The notes under the pieces are model-generated. The model did not search any database. It saw nothing but the letters and a program-made list of their open reading frames with translations, and was not told where the DNA came from. Positions 23,654 to 25,247 of a stretch of 25,247 nt of DNA are shown piece by piece. This DNA comes from CAWBYL01 sp963793025 (GTDB lineage: Bacteria > Actinomycetota > Acidimicrobiia > Acidimicrobiales > Acidimicrobilacustridaceae): contig CAWBYL010000008.1 of NCBI GenBank assembly GCA_963793025.1, positions 1 through 25,247 of the forward strand, given 5' to 3'. Numbering within the stretch: position 1 is the first letter of the stretch; the number at the start of each line of letters is the position of its first letter. The position numbers and the translations under genes are program-made.

Positions 23654-24320
23654 TCAGACGGCCGCGAGGTTAGCGAACGGGGTCGGCGGCGTCGAGTCGT
23701 GGGCCAGCAGGGCCGACGGCGCGACCACCAACATGGCGTGGGTGAGGTCGACCATCTCGGCGATGATCACCCGGCGCTCCGCCTCGCCCTTCGGCGCCGA
23801 TGTCTCGTGGTCGGCCAGCATCTGAACCGCCGCCCGCAGAACCGTGCGCACCCGTTCGCCCCGAAGGCAGGCGGCACGTCGACCATGAGGTCGAGGAGAC
23901 GACAGTGAAGGCGCTGCAGCGAGTCGAGCACGGCACGGTCGCACTGAGCAGCTGGGAGCGTTGCGAGACCGCGGCCAGGAAGCGCCCGTACCAACCAGGC
24001 GGTTCGACGAGGACCGACTCCGCCAGCGGACGGACGATCACGTCCACCAGAGCGAGCGTGTCCGAGCCCAGGCCCGAGTCGTCGAGGTCGACCAGCCCCT
24101 GGTTGCGGCGGGCGTCGATCGGGCCCATTCGGGCTTCGAGATGGCCTCGACCAACTTGTCCCGGGATCCAAGTGGGGACCAACGGCCGAGTGGTTCCGCT
24201 GACCCGCCGCCGCAGCCACCTCCCGAAGCGAGAGCGCGGTCAGACCCCGCTCGGCGACCAGCCGTTCGGCCGAGTCGATCATCGTCCGCCGGTGCGCTCA
24301 CCCCGCCCCTCCGTCGCCAT
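23654..24320 (-). pseudogene. TetR-family regulator, frameshifted
   Basis: Reading the minus strand, MATEGRGER (ATG complement at 24318-24320) is followed, after a frame change, by MIDSAERLVAERGLTALS and the helix-turn-helix LREVAAAAGQRNHSAV. Another frame change then gives HFGSRDKLVEAI-like sequence, then MGPIDARRNQGLVDLDD and LVEPPGWYGRFLAAVS. The tail reads VRTVLRAAVQMLADHETSAP and RRVIIAEMVDLTHAML, to a TGA at 23654-23656. The order and content are those of a full-length TetR of about 215 residues. At least three single-base frame changes break it, with no premature stops other than those they cause. It is either a young pseudogene or an intact gene with assembly errors. An ATG at 24282 would start directly at helix 1. 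Confidence 0.6.
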
Positions 24321-24545
24321 CGCCCGAACCTGGAGTGTCTGCTTGGTGAAAGATCCCGCGAAGGCGGGTCGGAGTGTGGGATCGTCACTGATCATGCCCG
24401 ACGCCTGGTCGATCCCCGATGCCCACCCCGGCGATCACCATCCGGCCATGGACGGCAACGTCATCGCCAGCGGCGCCGGCACCGAGCGCCCGGACTTGGT
24501 CGGCCGCCGACCGGTGGACCCACCAGCTCGTCTGTGGCTGAGGTT

Positions 24546-24572
24546 TTGACTTGGTTCGACCGCCGGTATGCT
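24546..24572 (+). promoter_or_regulatory. Promoter-like pair upstream of the cyclase remnant
   Basis: TTGACT (24546-24551) and TATGCT (24567-24572) are good -35 and -10 matches, but the spacer is only 15 bases. Given the indels nearby, a lost base or two is possible. The rest of 24321-24545 shows no gene I can support. Confidence 0.3.
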
Positions 24573-24655
24573 TCATCGCCCCCAGAACGCCACGGCCCTC
24601 GCCGGGCGGTCAGGGCGCTCGAGGTGTTCTGCATGCTCGGCGAAGGAGATCGCCG

Positions 24656-24900
24656 GTCGACGAAGGCATCCGGGTGGCCAAGTGGCTGGGCCACGGAGCG
24701 ACGCCGCGGGGTGAAGCCCGGACCCACCGTGGCCACCGTCGCTCAGCCCACCGGCCCATTCGAAACATTCTACATCGACCTGCGGGCGGGCGTGGCCGGC
24801 GGGGTGGCCCTCCTCTTCGACGGCGACGACGACATCGGCAAGCCCGTCAACCTGGCCGCTTGGCTTTGCGCAACGTCGAGGCCTGACCGGGTGGAGTTCG
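24656..24900 (+). pseudogene. Remnant of a class III adenylate/guanylate cyclase domain
   Basis: In one frame (24656-24690) VDEGIRVAKWLG resembles the R-V-K-x-L-G-D-G strand of class III nucleotide cyclase domains, with the expected Asp of GDG read as His (GHGA). In another frame (about 24771-24875), IDLRAGVAGGVALLFDGDD is followed by DIGKPVNLAAWLCA. That order matches the usual RAGVA-G-V-hydrophobic-EGDDYIGRPVNLAARLC of actinobacterial cyclase-like proteins. The two parts need one frame change. The start and end cannot be found, the N-terminal metal-binding part is not recognisable, and substitutions as well as indels are present. It is probably a decayed gene, or one with errors. Confidence 0.4.
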
Positions 24901-25169
24901 CCCTGGGAGATCCGTCGGCTCTCGCCGACCTCCCCAGCCTGGTCTCCACTCGGATCTCCCGCCACCATCACCTTACCTGGCTTAGGCGTCATCGACCGCG
25001 CCTGCCCTCTGCGGACTGCACCCGATGTGCAGTTCCCACCCGAACCCAACCGCGATCCCAAGCTCTGACCAGGGCTACGATTGGCTTTGGGGTGGGGGCT
25101 GGCGGTGAGGTCCTCGCCCACCAACCTCCGGCTGCCCCCGGCGAAGCTCGGCGGCGGGGCCAAGCAGCG

Positions 25170-25241
25170 GCCCCCATCGTCGGCGGCCTAGGACACCACC
25201 CTCTCAAGGTGGCGGCACGGGTTCGAATCCCGTTGGGGGTG
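25170..25241 (+). tRNA. tRNA-Glu, anticodon CTC
   Basis: The full cloverleaf folds. The acceptor GCCCCCA (25170-25176) pairs with TGGGGGT (25234-25240) with one G-T pair. The D stem is GTC/GAC (25179-25181, 25192-25194). The anticodon stem is CCACC/GGTGG (25196-25200, 25208-25212) with loop CTCTCAA, anticodon CTC at 25203-25205. The T arm is ACGGG/CCCGT with loop TTCGAAT (25222-25228). The discriminator base is G25241 and CCA is not encoded. The sequence closely follows actinobacterial glutamate tRNAs and decodes GAG. The 270 bases upstream (24901-25169) hold no gene I can support. Confidence 0.92.
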
Positions 25242-25247
25242 CTCTGG

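Noticed and set aside
24393..24549. A 51-codon plus-strand frame (MPDAWSIPDAHPGDHH start)
   Set aside because: No ribosome-binding site, no recognisable motif, and it sits in a stretch with broken frames. Too weak to list as a gene.
24573..25163. A 196-codon minus-strand frame next to the tRNA
   Set aside because: Pro/Arg/Gly-rich with no recognisable motif, and it lies opposite a plus-strand cyclase-like segment. Not supported as a gene.

Overview
This is a GC-rich (roughly 70%) bacterial chromosome segment with actinobacterial codon use, many GTG/TTG starts, candidate leaderless promoters, Tat and lipoprotein export signals, and a tRNA-Glu without an encoded CCA end. It suggests an Actinomycetota member, possibly Acidimicrobiia. 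That placement is an inference from gene content and style, not a search result.

Layout. (1) 1-87: tail of an unidentified gene. (2) 292-6284, plus strand: a secreted DUF4331 protein with three C-terminal repeats, a membrane-anchored or secreted TPR protein, and a NicO/RcnA-type nickel/cobalt transporter with an exported N-terminal domain and a His-rich cytoplasmic loop. The first two genes carry many single-base frameshifts and the third carries one. (3) 6351-9033, minus strand: a compact znuA-znuC-znuB type zinc/manganese uptake operon. It diverges from a Fur-family (Zur-like) regulator at 9152-9586, with a perfect operator-like palindrome in the divergent promoter region. Together with the NicO gene this forms a roughly 5 kb metal-homeostasis island. 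(4) 9590-10390, minus: an IclR regulator, divergent from a DEDDh 3'-5' exonuclease (10483-11121). (5) 11235-17272, plus: a probable six-gene transcription unit. It holds an unrecognised 306-aa protein, an orphan N-terminal half of an FGGY sugar kinase, and a complete Ugp/Mal-like ABC importer (ATPase, two permeases, lipoprotein binding protein), and it ends at a 12-bp-stem hairpin. (6) 17376-18935: a Tat-exported, lipid-anchored amidohydrolase of the N-acyl-D-amino-acid deacylase family that lacks the usual HxH metal motif. (7) 19044-20289: two adjacent TetR modules, probably one double-TetR protein broken by a frameshift. (8) 20327-22682, minus: a threonine aldolase and an acetyl-CoA hydrolase/4-hydroxybutyrate CoA-transferase family protein in an overlapping pair. 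(9) 22793-23560, minus: aquaporin Z, with a strong terminator hairpin. (10) 23654-24320, minus: a frameshifted TetR regulator. (11) 24656-24900: remnant of a class III nucleotide cyclase domain. (12) 25170-25241: tRNA-Glu(CTC).

Reading frames are clean from about 5,500 to 19,600 and from 20,300 to 23,600. They are broken by scattered single-base indels in 292-5,500 and 23,650-24,900, and probably once near 19,630-19,700. Protein similarity continues across each break by switching frame, so uncorrected assembly error is at least as likely as gene decay.

The best candidates for something new are the half-FGGY protein built into an ABC-importer operon with an unknown leading gene, the amidohydrolase with replaced metal ligands, the double TetR, and the DUF4331-TPR-NicO export/metal cluster.
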